Origin: an uncultured Bacilli bacterium
Lineage (GTDB): Bacteria; Bacillota_I; Bacilli_A; ML615J-28; CAG-698
NCBI GenBank assembly: GCA_934096585.1
Contig: CAKOMG010000004.1
Location: 1-64,000, forward strand
Direction of reading: 5' to 3'
DNA: 64,000 nt
This document shows, piece after piece, positions 50,626-59,700 of this stretch. Below the pieces are notes generated by a model. It had not been told where the DNA came from. It was given only the letters and a program-made list of their open reading frames with translations, and ran no database searches. A program made the position numbers and the translations under genes. The first letter of the stretch is position 1. Every line of letters starts with the position of its first letter.

Positions 50626-51771
50626 ATGAAAACAAGAATAGGTATAATTGGAGGGGGAGCAAGTGGATTGCTTTTATCCATTCTTCTAAAGAAAAAATTA
50701 CCTAATATTGAAGTAATGGTGTTTGAAGCACTTGATAAAGTTGGAAAGAAACTGCTGCAAACAGGTAATGGCAAAGGAAATATCAGCAATATTAACATTG
50801 AAAGTATTTGCTACAATCATAATATTGATTTAACTTTAAGTGCTAAAGACTTAAGGGTATTATTCCAAGATCTTGGTTTAATTACTAAAGTAGATAATGA
50901 AGGAAGGGTTTATCCCTATTCAGAAAGAGCTTCAAGCATATTAGATATATTTCTTTTGAATATTAAAAAATATAATGTTAATATTATAACTAATTGTCCA
51001 ATTGACAAAGTATTATATGAAGATAAATATATATTATATAAAAACAAAGATATAATTTATAGTTGTGATTATCTAGTTTTGGCAACAGGAGGCAAGGCTA
51101 GTATTAATTTCTTTAATGTTGGATATAACATTGCCAAAGATTTTGGGCATAGTATTACCAATTTATGTCCCTCTTTAGTTGCGTTAAAAACTAAAGAAAA
51201 TACTAAATCATTAGCTGGGATAAGAGTTAAATGTAAGGCTTCAGTTTATAATGATGATACTTTGAAAGAATCAACTATAGGTGAAGTATTATTTAAAGAA
51301 GATGGATTATCAGGGATTGCTACATTTATTCTTAGCAGGCATTACATTGATAAACATACTCGTATGGTTTTGGATTTATGCCCAGAAAAAAGTCAAAAGG
51401 AACTGGATGAAGCTTTATTAAATACAAATATTCAAGAATCTTTAATCGGATATTTCCCAAAAATGATTAATTATGATTTAATAAATAGATTAAATAATAG
51501 TAATAAATCGATAGGATATATTATTAAAAACTATGATTTCACAATAATAGATACATATGGCTTTAAAAATGCACAAGTTACAAAAGGTGGGGTAACTCTT
51601 GCAGAAGTTAATTTGCATACCAATGAATCATTAATTCAAAAAAATATGTATATTTTAGGTGAAGTGTTAGATATTGATGGTACATGTGGTGGCTATAATT
51701 TACATTATGCTTTTACAAGTGCTTATAATTGTTATTTAGATTTATGTAATAAAATTCGAGGAGTTAAATAA
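50626..51771 (+). CDS. FAD-dependent oxidoreductase, HI0933/YhiN family
   Basis: A flavoprotein of 381 residues. The Rossmann start RIGIIGGGASGLLLSI binds FAD. The family motif KKLLQTGNGKGNISN, YPYSERASSI and LVLATGGKAS follow, and the final GEVLDIDGTCGGYNLHYAFTSAYN closes the FAD site. The biological role of this family is not established; a link to tRNA or cofactor metabolism has been proposed only by association. ATG 50626 has AGGTGA 5 bases upstream; in-frame GTG 50617 overlaps that site. TAATG couples it to pgsA. Confidence 0.9.
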   Translation: MKTRIGIIGGGASGLLLSILLKKKLPNIEVMVFEALDKVGKKLLQTGNGKGNISNINIESICYNHNIDLTLSAKDLRVLFQDLGLITKVDNEGRVYPYSERASSILDIFLLNIKKYNVNIITNCPIDKVLYEDKYILYKNKDIIYSCDYLVLATGGKASINFFNVGYNIAKDFGHSITNLCPSLVALKTKENTKSLAGIRVKCKASVYNDDTLKESTIGEVLFKEDGLSGIATFILSRHYIDKHTRMVLDLCPEKSQKELDEALLNTNIQESLIGYFPKMINYDLINRLNNSNKSIGYIIKNYDFTIIDTYGFKNAQVTKGGVTLAEVNLHTNESLIQKNMYILGEVLDIDGTCGGYNLHYAFTSAYNCYLDLCNKIRGVK

Positions 51772-52436
51772 TGGAAGAAAATAAAAAGAATATAGCAAAA
51801 CATAAAATGAATTTACCAAATAGAATTACATTAATAAGAGTTATTCTATTACCCTTAATAATTATAATTCCGATACTTGCAAAAATTAATTCATATAATA
51901 ATTTTCTTGCAAAGAATATTATTATTCCAGGTGTCTTAGAAGCAGAATATAATATTACTTGGTGTAATGTTATTGTACTTATAATATTTGTTACTGCCGC
52001 AATTACTGATGCGATTGATGGGCATATTGCTAGAAGTAGAAAATTAGTAACAGATTTCGGAAAGTTTTTAGATCCGCTTGCAGATAAATTATTAGTTACA
52101 TCTGCAATGTTAGTTCTCTTAGAAGAAGGTAGATTATGGGGATGGGTTGTTGCCATTATTTTAGCTCGTGAATTTGCGGTTACAGGTTTAAGAAGCATAG
52201 CGGCAAGCAAAGGTAAAGTTATTGCTGCTAGTATGTATGGCAAAGTTAAAACAACATTTCAAATGATAATGATAATTTTATTATTAATAAACAACTTTCC
52301 ATTTTCTATTATTTACATTCATACAGGAATATACATTCCAATGGATAAAATAATAATTGTCGTTGCTACATTATTAACAATTATATCTGGTGTTGATTAT
52401 TTTATAAAAAATAAAGAAGTTTTAAAAGACATGTAA
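51771..52436 (+). CDS. pgsA: CDP-diacylglycerol-glycerol-3-phosphate 3-phosphatidyltransferase
   Basis: Makes phosphatidylglycerophosphate, the committed step to phosphatidylglycerol. An integral membrane enzyme of 221 residues, slightly long because of an insert of about 30 residues between the first helices. The CDP-alcohol phosphotransferase motif D-G-x2-A-R-x8-G-x3-D-x3-D is intact (DAIDGHIARSRKLVTDFGKFLDPLADKLL). N-terminal LPNRITLIRVILLP is characteristic. One base overlap with the upstream gene. In many Firmicutes pgsA is followed by cinA and recA; cinA is missing here. Confidence 0.95.
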   Translation: MEENKKNIAKHKMNLPNRITLIRVILLPLIIIIPILAKINSYNNFLAKNIIIPGVLEAEYNITWCNVIVLIIFVTAAITDAIDGHIARSRKLVTDFGKFLDPLADKLLVTSAMLVLLEEGRLWGWVVAIILAREFAVTGLRSIAASKGKVIAASMYGKVKTTFQMIMIILLLINNFPFSIIYIHTGIYIPMDKIIIVVATLLTIISGVDYFIKNKEVLKDM

Positions 52437-52447
52437 GGAGTAAACAT

Positions 52448-53437
52448 ATGAGTGAAGATAAACAAAAAGCCTTAGCCGATGCCTTTAAACAAATTGAAAA
52501 ACAATTTGGTAAAGGTTCAATAATGAAACTTGGTGAAAAAGTATATGATAATATGGAAGTTATCCATACAGGATCAATATCATTAGATATGGCTCTTGGA
52601 GTTGGTGGATATCCAAAAGGAAGAATTATTGAAATATATGGACCTGAGAGCAGTGGTAAAACAACATTTGCTCTTCATGCGATTGCGGAAGCACAAAAAC
52701 TAGGTGGATATGCCGCATTTATTGATGCTGAACACGCCTTAGATCCAAAGTATGCTAAAGCATTAGGTGTTGATGTAGATAATTTAATTTTGTCTCAACC
52801 TGATACTGGCGAGCAAGCATTGGAAATTACAGAGCAATTAGTTAGAAGTAATGCAATAGATATTGTAGTTATCGACTCTGTTGCGGCATTGGTTCCCAAA
52901 GTTGAAATCGATGGTGATATGGGAGATTCTCATGTAGGTCTTCAAGCTCGTCTAATGAGTCAAGCCATGAGAAAACTAAGTGGTGTTATTAGTAAAACCA
53001 ATACTGTTGCAATATTTATTAATCAAATAAGAGAAAAAGTAGGAGTTATGTTTGGTAGCCCTGAAACTACTTCAGGTGGCAGAGCTTTAAAATTCTATGC
53101 ATCGGTTAGACTTGATATTCGTCGCGTTGAAGGTATTAAACAAGGTGATCAAATAATAGGTAATACTACAAGAATTAAAGTAGTTAAAAATAAAGTAGCA
53201 GCTCCATTTAAAACAGTTGAAGTCGATTTAATATATGGAAAAGGTGTATCAAGATATGGCGAAATTTTAGATTTAGCTGTTGACAGAGATATAATCGATA
53301 AAAGTGGAGCATGGTTTAGTTATGAAGGTGAAAAGATAGGACAAGGTAGAGAAAATGCAAAAAAATACCTTGAAGAGAATCCTAACCTTTGTGATGAAAT
53401 TGAAACTAAAATTAGAGAATATAAAGAAGCTGAATAA
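52448..53437 (+). CDS. recA: Recombinase RecA
   Basis: 329 residues, a little shorter than usual because the acidic C-terminal tail is short. Walker A GPESSGKTT (65-73), the ALDPKYAKALGVDVDNLILSQPDTGEQALE stretch, Walker B IDIVVIDSVAALV, DNA loop L1 (GDSHVGLQARLMSQAMRKL) and L2 (FGSPETTSGGRALKFYASVR) are intact. It drives strand exchange and SOS induction, and integrates DNA taken up by ComEC. I saw no LexA-type box upstream; transcription probably continues from pgsA. A perfect hairpin terminator follows. Confidence 0.97.
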   Translation: MSEDKQKALADAFKQIEKQFGKGSIMKLGEKVYDNMEVIHTGSISLDMALGVGGYPKGRIIEIYGPESSGKTTFALHAIAEAQKLGGYAAFIDAEHALDPKYAKALGVDVDNLILSQPDTGEQALEITEQLVRSNAIDIVVIDSVAALVPKVEIDGDMGDSHVGLQARLMSQAMRKLSGVISKTNTVAIFINQIREKVGVMFGSPETTSGGRALKFYASVRLDIRRVEGIKQGDQIIGNTTRIKVVKNKVAAPFKTVEVDLIYGKGVSRYGEILDLAVDRDIIDKSGAWFSYEGEKIGQGRENAKKYLEENPNLCDEIETKIREYKEAE

Positions 53438-53464
53438 GAACTCAAAAATTGAGTTCTTATTTTC
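53436..53464 (+). terminator. Terminator of recA
   Basis: The 10-bp perfect stem AAGAACTCAA / TTGAGTTCTT with a 3-base loop has a T-rich tail. Confidence 0.88.
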
Positions 53465-53484
53465 TTATGAATTATTTTTTTAGT

Positions 53485-53513
53485 TTGACTAACGATAAAA
53501 ATTGTAGTATAAT
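53485..53513 (+). promoter_or_regulatory. Promoter of rny
   Basis: TTGACT, 17 bases, TATAAT. Confidence 0.85.
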
Positions 53514-53532
53514 AAGATTGTAGACTAAAATC

Positions 53533-53570
53533 AATATATAAAAATTATATAAATATATAAAAATTATATA
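53533..53570 (+). repeat. Perfect 19-bp tandem duplication in the rny leader
   Basis: AATATATAAAAATTATATA occurs twice back to back (53533-53551, 53552-53570), just before the ribosome binding site GGAGG. The unit is A/T only and can fold on itself. Confidence 0.85.
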
Positions 53571-53587
53571 TAGAAACGGAGGAACCT

Positions 53588-55204
53588 ATGGTAGGAATTA
53601 TTTTGTCTGTTCCATTGGGCATTTTTCTCCCTATAGTTATATTATTATTGGCAGGAATTATTGCTTCTGTTATTTTTTGTTTAAAACAAGGAGTTAAAAA
53701 AGGAAAAGAACTTCAAAAACAAATAATAGACAAAGAATTAAGTGATGCCAATATTTCAGCTGAAAAGATTATTGAGGAAGCAAAAGAACAAGCAGAGAAA
53801 ACTAAAAACGAAAAAATATCTGAATCAAAACGTGAAATTCAACAATTAAAACATGAAGCAGATAACGAAATTCGTGAACGTAAACGTGCAGTTCAAGATG
53901 CGGAAAACAAAATCAATCAAAGAGAGTCAAGATTAGATAATAGAAGTGCAAGTTTAGATAAACGTGAAGATTCACTTACTCTAAAAGAGCATAAAATTGA
54001 TGAAAGAAAAGCCGAAATTGAAGAACAATATAACAAGGCAGAATCTATTGTTCATGAACAAGAAAAAAAGTTAATGGAAATATCAAATCTAAGTCAAGAA
54101 AAAGCAAGAACCATTATTCTTGAAAGAGTAGAAAATGATATGTCATTGGAAATTGCATCTTATATTAAAGATGAAGAAGAAAAAGCAAAAATAGAGGTTG
54201 CAAGAAAAGCAAAAAGTCTACTAGTAAATGCTATTCAACAATACTCTAACGATACTGTATATGAAACTACAGTTTCTGTTGTTGCTTTACCAAACGATGA
54301 AATGAAAGGCCGTATTATTGGACGTGAAGGTCGTAATATTAGAGCTATTGAAGCTGCAACTGGAGTAGATATTATTATTGATGATACTCCTGAAGCTGTT
54401 GTGTTATCTTGCTTTGATCCTATTAGAAGAGAAATTGCAAGACGTGCTATGGAAGCATTAATTCAAGATGGTCGTATACAACCACCTCGTATTGAAGAAT
54501 TAGTTGCTAAATATAAAAAAGAATTAGATGTAGAATTAAGAGAAGCAGGAGAAAAAGCTGTTTTTGAAACAGGAATTGGAAAAATTCATCCTGATTTAGT
54601 TAAGTTAATTGGTAGATTAAAATACCGTACAAGTTATGGTCAAAATGTTTTAAAACATTCACTAGAAGTTGCATTTTTAGCTGGAAAACTAGCCGTTGAA
54701 ATTGGTGAAAATGAAATTTTAGCAAGACGTGCTGGATTACTTCATGATATTGGTAAATCAATTGATGCAGAAATGGAAGGAAGCCATGTTGATATTGGTC
54801 TAGAACTTGCTAATCGTTATCGTGAAAAACCAGAAGTAATCGATGCTATTGGAAGCCATCATGGCGACCGTGAACCTTCAACTTTAATTGCTCCACTTGT
54901 TGCTGCTGCTGATACATTATCTGCTGCTAGACCTGGTGCAAGAAGTGAATCATTAGACAATTATATTAAACGATTAACACAATTAGAAGATATTTGTAAT
55001 GGATTTAAAGGTGTTGAAAAAGCATATGCTTTACAAGCAGGTAGAGAAATTAGAGTACTTGTTAAACCAGAAGAAATTACAGATGTTGAAGCATATAAAA
55101 TCGCTCGTGATATGAGAATTAAAATTGAAAATGATGTTCAATATCCTGGTACTATTAAAGTAGTAGTAATTAGGGAATTACGAGTAAATGAAGTTGCAAA
55201 ATAA
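53588..55204 (+). CDS. rny: Ribonuclease Y
   Basis: The membrane-anchored endoribonuclease that starts mRNA decay. 538 residues: one N-terminal helix (about 10-32), a long coiled coil rich in Lys/Glu (about 40-185), a KH RNA-binding domain with GRIIGREGRNIRAIEAATGVDIIIDDTPE (about 225-285), and an HD catalytic domain with LLHDIGKSIDAEMEGSHV. GGAGGAACCT places ATG 53588. The leader carries a 19-bp tandem repeat. Followed by ymdB and spoVS as in other spore formers; YmdB is reported to affect RNase Y function. Confidence 0.97.
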   Translation: MVGIILSVPLGIFLPIVILLLAGIIASVIFCLKQGVKKGKELQKQIIDKELSDANISAEKIIEEAKEQAEKTKNEKISESKREIQQLKHEADNEIRERKRAVQDAENKINQRESRLDNRSASLDKREDSLTLKEHKIDERKAEIEEQYNKAESIVHEQEKKLMEISNLSQEKARTIILERVENDMSLEIASYIKDEEEKAKIEVARKAKSLLVNAIQQYSNDTVYETTVSVVALPNDEMKGRIIGREGRNIRAIEAATGVDIIIDDTPEAVVLSCFDPIRREIARRAMEALIQDGRIQPPRIEELVAKYKKELDVELREAGEKAVFETGIGKIHPDLVKLIGRLKYRTSYGQNVLKHSLEVAFLAGKLAVEIGENEILARRAGLLHDIGKSIDAEMEGSHVDIGLELANRYREKPEVIDAIGSHHGDREPSTLIAPLVAAADTLSAARPGARSESLDNYIKRLTQLEDICNGFKGVEKAYALQAGREIRVLVKPEEITDVEAYKIARDMRIKIENDVQYPGTIKVVVIRELRVNEVAK

Positions 55205-55252
55205 GAGGTTAATTATTGAGAGGTTTCTTAATAAATTAACCTCTCTTTTTTT
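55204..55252 (+). terminator. Terminator of rny
   Basis: The 11-bp stem AGAGGTTAATT / AATTAACCTCT is followed by T7. Confidence 0.85.
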
Positions 55253-55274
55253 GGTTTATTCATTATCTTTTTAT

Positions 55275-55303
55275 TTGAATTAATTAAAATAGTATGATAT
55301 AAT
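55275..55303 (+). promoter_or_regulatory. Promoter of ymdB
   Basis: TTGAAT, 17 bases, TATAAT with extended TG. Confidence 0.78.
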
Positions 55304-55334
55304 CAAGTATGTAATGACTAGAAAAGAGGATAAT

Positions 55335-56111
55335 ATGAAAATATTAATCGTGGGAGATGTTGTTTCAAAACTTGGAAGACAAGCTTTAGAAGAAAACATT
55401 AAAAGAATTAAACAAGAACAAACTATAAATTTTATTATAGTTAATGGTGAAAATATTTCACATGGTAAGGGAATGAATATTAATCATTATAAATGGTTAA
55501 TGAGTTTAGGCGTCAATGTTGTGACAATGGGTAATCATACATTTAATAATAAACAAATTTATGAATTATTTGATAATTATGACAATATTGTTAGACCCCT
55601 TAATTATAAAGAAGATAAACCAGGAAAGGGATATGTCACTATTAATTATAATGGTATTAAAATAACCATTTTTCAGGTTATTGGTAATACGTTTATGGAA
55701 GAAGGTAATTATTCATTATTTGAAAAAGCAAATGAGTTTGTAAATAATATAGATACTGATATTTTAATATGTGATATTCATGCGGAAGCGACAAGCGAAA
55801 AAATTGCTTTTGGATATTATATGGATGGTAAAGTGGATGTAGTATTTGGTACACATACGCATGTCCAAACAAGTGATGAAAGAATATTACCAAATGGCAC
55901 AGCTTATATAACAGATGTTGGTATGACTGGAGCTTTAAATGGTGTGATTGGTACAAAAAAGGATATAATTGTTAATAGATTTGTGAATAATAAAAAGGAT
56001 GTATTTGCGCCTGAAGATGATGGCCCAATGCAATTTAATGCAATAATTATAGAAATTAATGATTCAACGCATAAAGTGACACATATTGACAGAATTAAAG
56101 TGATAAAATAA
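55335..56111 (+). CDS. ymdB: YmdB-family metallophosphodiesterase
   Basis: A calcineurin-like phosphodiesterase that can hydrolyse 2',3'-cyclic nucleotides and affects biofilm and RNA turnover in Bacillus. 258 residues from ATG 55335 (GAGGA upstream; ATG 55314 is too early). Metal motifs are ILIVGDVVSKLGR (Asp), VNGENISHGKG (Asn-Glu), TMGNHTFNN (Asn-His), ICDIHAEATSEK (His) and GTHTHVQTSDE (His-x-His). The conserved partner gene spoVS follows 74 bases later. Confidence 0.93.
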   Translation: MKILIVGDVVSKLGRQALEENIKRIKQEQTINFIIVNGENISHGKGMNINHYKWLMSLGVNVVTMGNHTFNNKQIYELFDNYDNIVRPLNYKEDKPGKGYVTINYNGIKITIFQVIGNTFMEEGNYSLFEKANEFVNNIDTDILICDIHAEATSEKIAFGYYMDGKVDVVFGTHTHVQTSDERILPNGTAYITDVGMTGALNGVIGTKKDIIVNRFVNNKKDVFAPEDDGPMQFNAIIIEINDSTHKVTHIDRIKVIK

Positions 56112-56185
56112 ATCTTGTGAAATGAAGGCATAAAAATAAATATAGTAGCATATATTTTTATGACCAAGAAATACAGGAGGTAAAT

Positions 56186-56449
56186 ATGGACGTATTAAAA
56201 GTTTCATCAAAGTCAAAACCAAATTCAGTTGCGGGAGCACTTGCCAATGCCTTTAAAGATAAACAAGGTATTGAAATTCAAGCAATAGGAGCAGGAGCTT
56301 TAAATCAAGCTATAAAAGCAATAGCTATTGCTAGAGGATACGTTGCACCAACAGGTAAGGATTTAATTTGTGTCCCAGCATTTAGTGATATTGAAATTGA
56401 TGGCGAAGAAAGAACAGCAATTAAATTAATTGTTGAATCAAGAAAATAA
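56186..56449 (+). CDS. spoVS: Stage V sporulation protein S
   Basis: A small, very conserved Alba-like protein of 87 residues that affects spore coat assembly and septation. MDVLKVSSKSKPNSVAGALANA, GAGALNQAIKAIAIARGYVAPTG and AFSDIEIDGEERTAIKLIVE match the family nearly throughout. CAGGAGG precedes ATG 56186. Its place after ymdB is the standard order. Two terminators follow and mark the end of the conserved core before the Rhs region. Confidence 0.97.
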   Translation: MDVLKVSSKSKPNSVAGALANAFKDKQGIEIQAIGAGALNQAIKAIAIARGYVAPTGKDLICVPAFSDIEIDGEERTAIKLIVESRK

Positions 56450-56455
56450 AGAATT

Positions 56456-56487
56456 AAGGTATCTATTTTTTAATAGGTACCTTTTTA
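56456..56487 (+). terminator. Terminator of spoVS
   Basis: The 12-bp stem AAGGTATCTATT / AATAGGTACCTT (one G-U pair) is followed by T5. Confidence 0.85.
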
Positions 56488-56500
56488 TTATAAAAAAATT

Positions 56501-56525
56501 TCGCAACTTGGTTGCGATTTTTTTT
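56501..56525 (+). terminator. Second terminator-like hairpin
   Basis: TCGCAAC / GTTGCGA with a 3-base loop is followed by T8 and preceded by A7, so it could act in both directions. A similar GCAACTACCTTGC lies at 56600-56612. Confidence 0.75.
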
Positions 56526-56631
56526 AACGTTTTTTCACTATTTTTATTAAAAAACCTCACTTTTTTAAAGAAATCCTTCATTTTGAGTTCATTTTATCCG
56601 CAACTACCTTGCGAATTCGAAAATACCAATT

Positions 56632-56663
56632 TGTTATAATGTATGTGTAAATTAATTTACACA
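56632..56663 (+). promoter_or_regulatory. Rhs-operon promoter with a 20-bp perfect palindrome
   Basis: TGTTATAAT (56632-56640) is an extended -10 without a clear -35. Four bases later TGTGTAAATTAATTTACACA (56644-56663) is a perfect palindrome over the expected transcription start, the usual place of a repressor site. Its TGTAAA/TTTACA half-sites resemble those of the palindrome at 12283-12308. Confidence 0.65.
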
Positions 56664-56706
56664 AGAAAAAAACAATTGCAATTATCAAAAAGAAAGGAAG
56701 AAGAAA

Positions 56707-56793
56707 ATGAATAGTTTTATTAATAGACAAGTAAAAAATCAAAATGGAAGAAGATTAGAAGTAATAGGGGAGATTAAGAATGGATACAAGTAA
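56707..56793 (+). CDS. 28-residue ORF leading into the Rhs gene, unknown
   Basis: ATG 56707 follows AAAGGAAG at 6 bases. The ORF reads MNSFINRQVKNQNGRRLEV and ends IKNGYK at TAA 56793, overlapping the Rhs start (56780) by 14 bases. It is basic, has no membrane segment and matches no family I know. It may be a translational-coupling leader for the large Rhs gene, or a small partner protein. The ribosome binding site is better than that of the Rhs start. Confidence 0.5.
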   Translation: MNSFINRQVKNQNGRRLEVIGEIKNGYK

Positions 56794-59700
56794 AATTAAT
56801 CAAAAAGAAATAGATTATAATTTAAATGAAGGAACATTATTATTAAACTTAGTTAATAAACAAGTATCATATTATTATCCCGTATCAAGTATAGGAATGA
56901 GTACATTTCAAATTAATTTATCCCTTATTTATAATTCAAAATATTTACTAACTGATTTTAATAATATAAAAATAGGAATAGGTAATGGATGGAAATTTAA
57001 TATAGAAGAATATGTATTTGAATATAAAAGCATATATAATATTGAAGGCTTTAATACTAGTGATTATGTTTATATTGATAGTGGATGGAAAACACATAGA
57101 TTTGTAAGATATAGAACACCAGATGAATTTGATAATGATGGATATTTATATTATGATGAAAGTGGTACAGGATTAAAATTAATAGTAAAAGAAAATAGTA
57201 ATTATGAAATAATTGATCAAGCAAAAAACAAATTAATATTTGATAAAGATAGTAAAAGATTAATACAAGTAATATCAGGAGTAAATGAAAACATCATAAA
57301 AAAGATAAAGTATGATAATAATGATTTATTAAGAGAAATATATGACGAAAGAAAACAAACAAGAAAAATTATTATTAATTATAACGAAGATGATTTACCA
57401 GTAAAAGTAATAACTACTGATTCTAATACAAGAAAAGTAATAGAATATGAAAATAAAATGATCAAACAAATAAGTAAAGAAAATGATGTAACTAAAACTG
57501 TATTACAAAACTTTATTTATACTAATAATGTATTAACAGAAGTAAGAGATATAGAAAAAGAAGAAAATATTAAAATAGAATATAATAACGAATCAATTAA
57601 AATTATAGAAGGAGCATTTAGATATAAAGTAAAACCAAAAGAACAAGATATGTATTTAACTTCTTCATATGTGAAAGAATCATATTATCTAAAGAAAGAA
57701 CATGTAGTAGACTGCTTAGAAATACTAACTACTAAAAGAAGTGAAGATAAAATCATATATAATACTTCCTATACTGATATTATTGATGAAAAAGGAATAA
57801 AAATAAGATGTTATTTTGATACATCAGGAAACGTATTAAATGCCTTTTTAGTAGATGAAGATGAAAAGTTTATAACACTAGCTAAAGAAGAAGGAGTTGA
57901 AATAAGTGTTAAAGGAAATAGTAATATATTTATTAATAATAAAAAAACAAAACAAGTAGTAAGACATAATAATATATATAATGTTAGTATAGATAATAAT
58001 GAATTAAATACTTTTAAAAATAAATATAAAGATGATAGTCAAACATTCACATATTTCAATTTATCATTTTATTTAATGTTTAAAGATCAAGAAACAAAAA
58101 GAAAGATAATTAAAATCAAATATAAATTAAATGATGAAGAAAAAGAAGAACAAGCAGTAATTAAAAATACAAATGGACAAGCATTCCAAAAAATAATTGT
58201 GCCCCTATATTTAGACTCATTTCTTCAAACATTAAGTGATTTAAGAATTGTAATAGAAGATAGTGTGGGAAATAATAGTACGATGTATATATCTAATTTA
58301 ATGGTTGATAAAGGAAGTAAAAGTGTTATATGTATAGAAAGTACTAAATATAATGATGCCTCATTTATAGAACTAAAAATGGGAAGTAAAATATATGTTT
58401 ATGAAGATAGTGAAAAAGAAATAACTATATCACCAGATTTCTATTTCACAAGTCAAGATATTATCTTAACTTACAAAAGCATATATGAAAGTATTCAAAA
58501 TAATAGTTATTTATATGATTTACATTACTGTAATAATACAAAACTAAAAAGAGTTGGATATGTTAGTATGGAGTCATATTATAGTAGTGATGGATTAAAT
58601 ACAAATTGGAAATATAGTGTTTTTGGATTTGATAAATATGATAAAAATGATGAAAGAATAAAAACAAGTATTCCCAATTATCATATAAGAACCATAGATT
58701 TAGTAATACACAATGAAAAAGAAAAATTATATCGAGTAAGTGAAGTAAAGAATAATATAGAGTATACTTCTAATAAATATTATTATATAACAAATACAAA
58801 AGTAAAAATAATTAAGTTAGATGATATAGTAACAAGATTAAATGATGATTCAATATATATGAAAGTAAAAAGAGATGAAACAGGAAAAGTATTAAAACAA
58901 GAATATCAAAAGGGAAATGAAAAAGTATATAATGAATATATTTATGATTCTTATTCAAATTTAGTTAAAGAAATAACATCAGTTTCTTCATCTAATGAAC
59001 AAATAGTAAAAGAATACAAATATACAGAAGAAACAGAAAAAGAAAGAGAATATATTGAAGAAATAACAAGTGAAGGAAATGTAATAAAGTATTTATATAA
59101 TAGTAATGGTTTAGTTAATACAGTAATAAGAAGTGTTAATAGAAAATATGATAATGAAGTATATAATATAAATCAAGTAATAAATAAAGAAGTTTATAAA
59201 TATGATTCCTTTGATAATTTAATTAGTATAGAATTTTATGATAACAATAATAAATTAATAAAAACAAATAATATTAGTTATAATAAAAAAGGAGATATTA
59301 ATGGACTTAGTGATAATTATAATAAATACGGATTTTTATATAATTCATTTAATGATTTATGTGAAATATATCATAATAAAGTTTTATTACAAAAGAATTT
59401 AAAAGAAAGCATTGATAATAAAGATGTATATACAAGTTGTATTTATAATAAAGATAATACTAATTATAAACAAGTATATAACAAATATGGAAGAATAGAA
59501 TCAAGTAGTGTAAACGAAGGAAGTAATAATAAAGAAATAAGTTATGAATATGAAAGTAGTTATTCTGAGCTTGTAGAAAGAATTAAAAAAATTATAGATC
59601 CATTTACTAATCAAACATATGAATATGAATATATAGATGATGTAAGAGAAGAAACAACTGTAACTACAAGAACAAATGATTTAACTATAACAGAATATCA

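Noticed and set aside
52300..52447. LexA/SOS box before recA
   Set aside because: No GAAC-N4-GTTC or Gram-negative type box was seen in the short gap or end of pgsA.
53533..53570. Iterons of a replication origin
   Set aside because: Only two copies, purely A/T, in the leader of rny, with no dnaA or DnaA boxes nearby.
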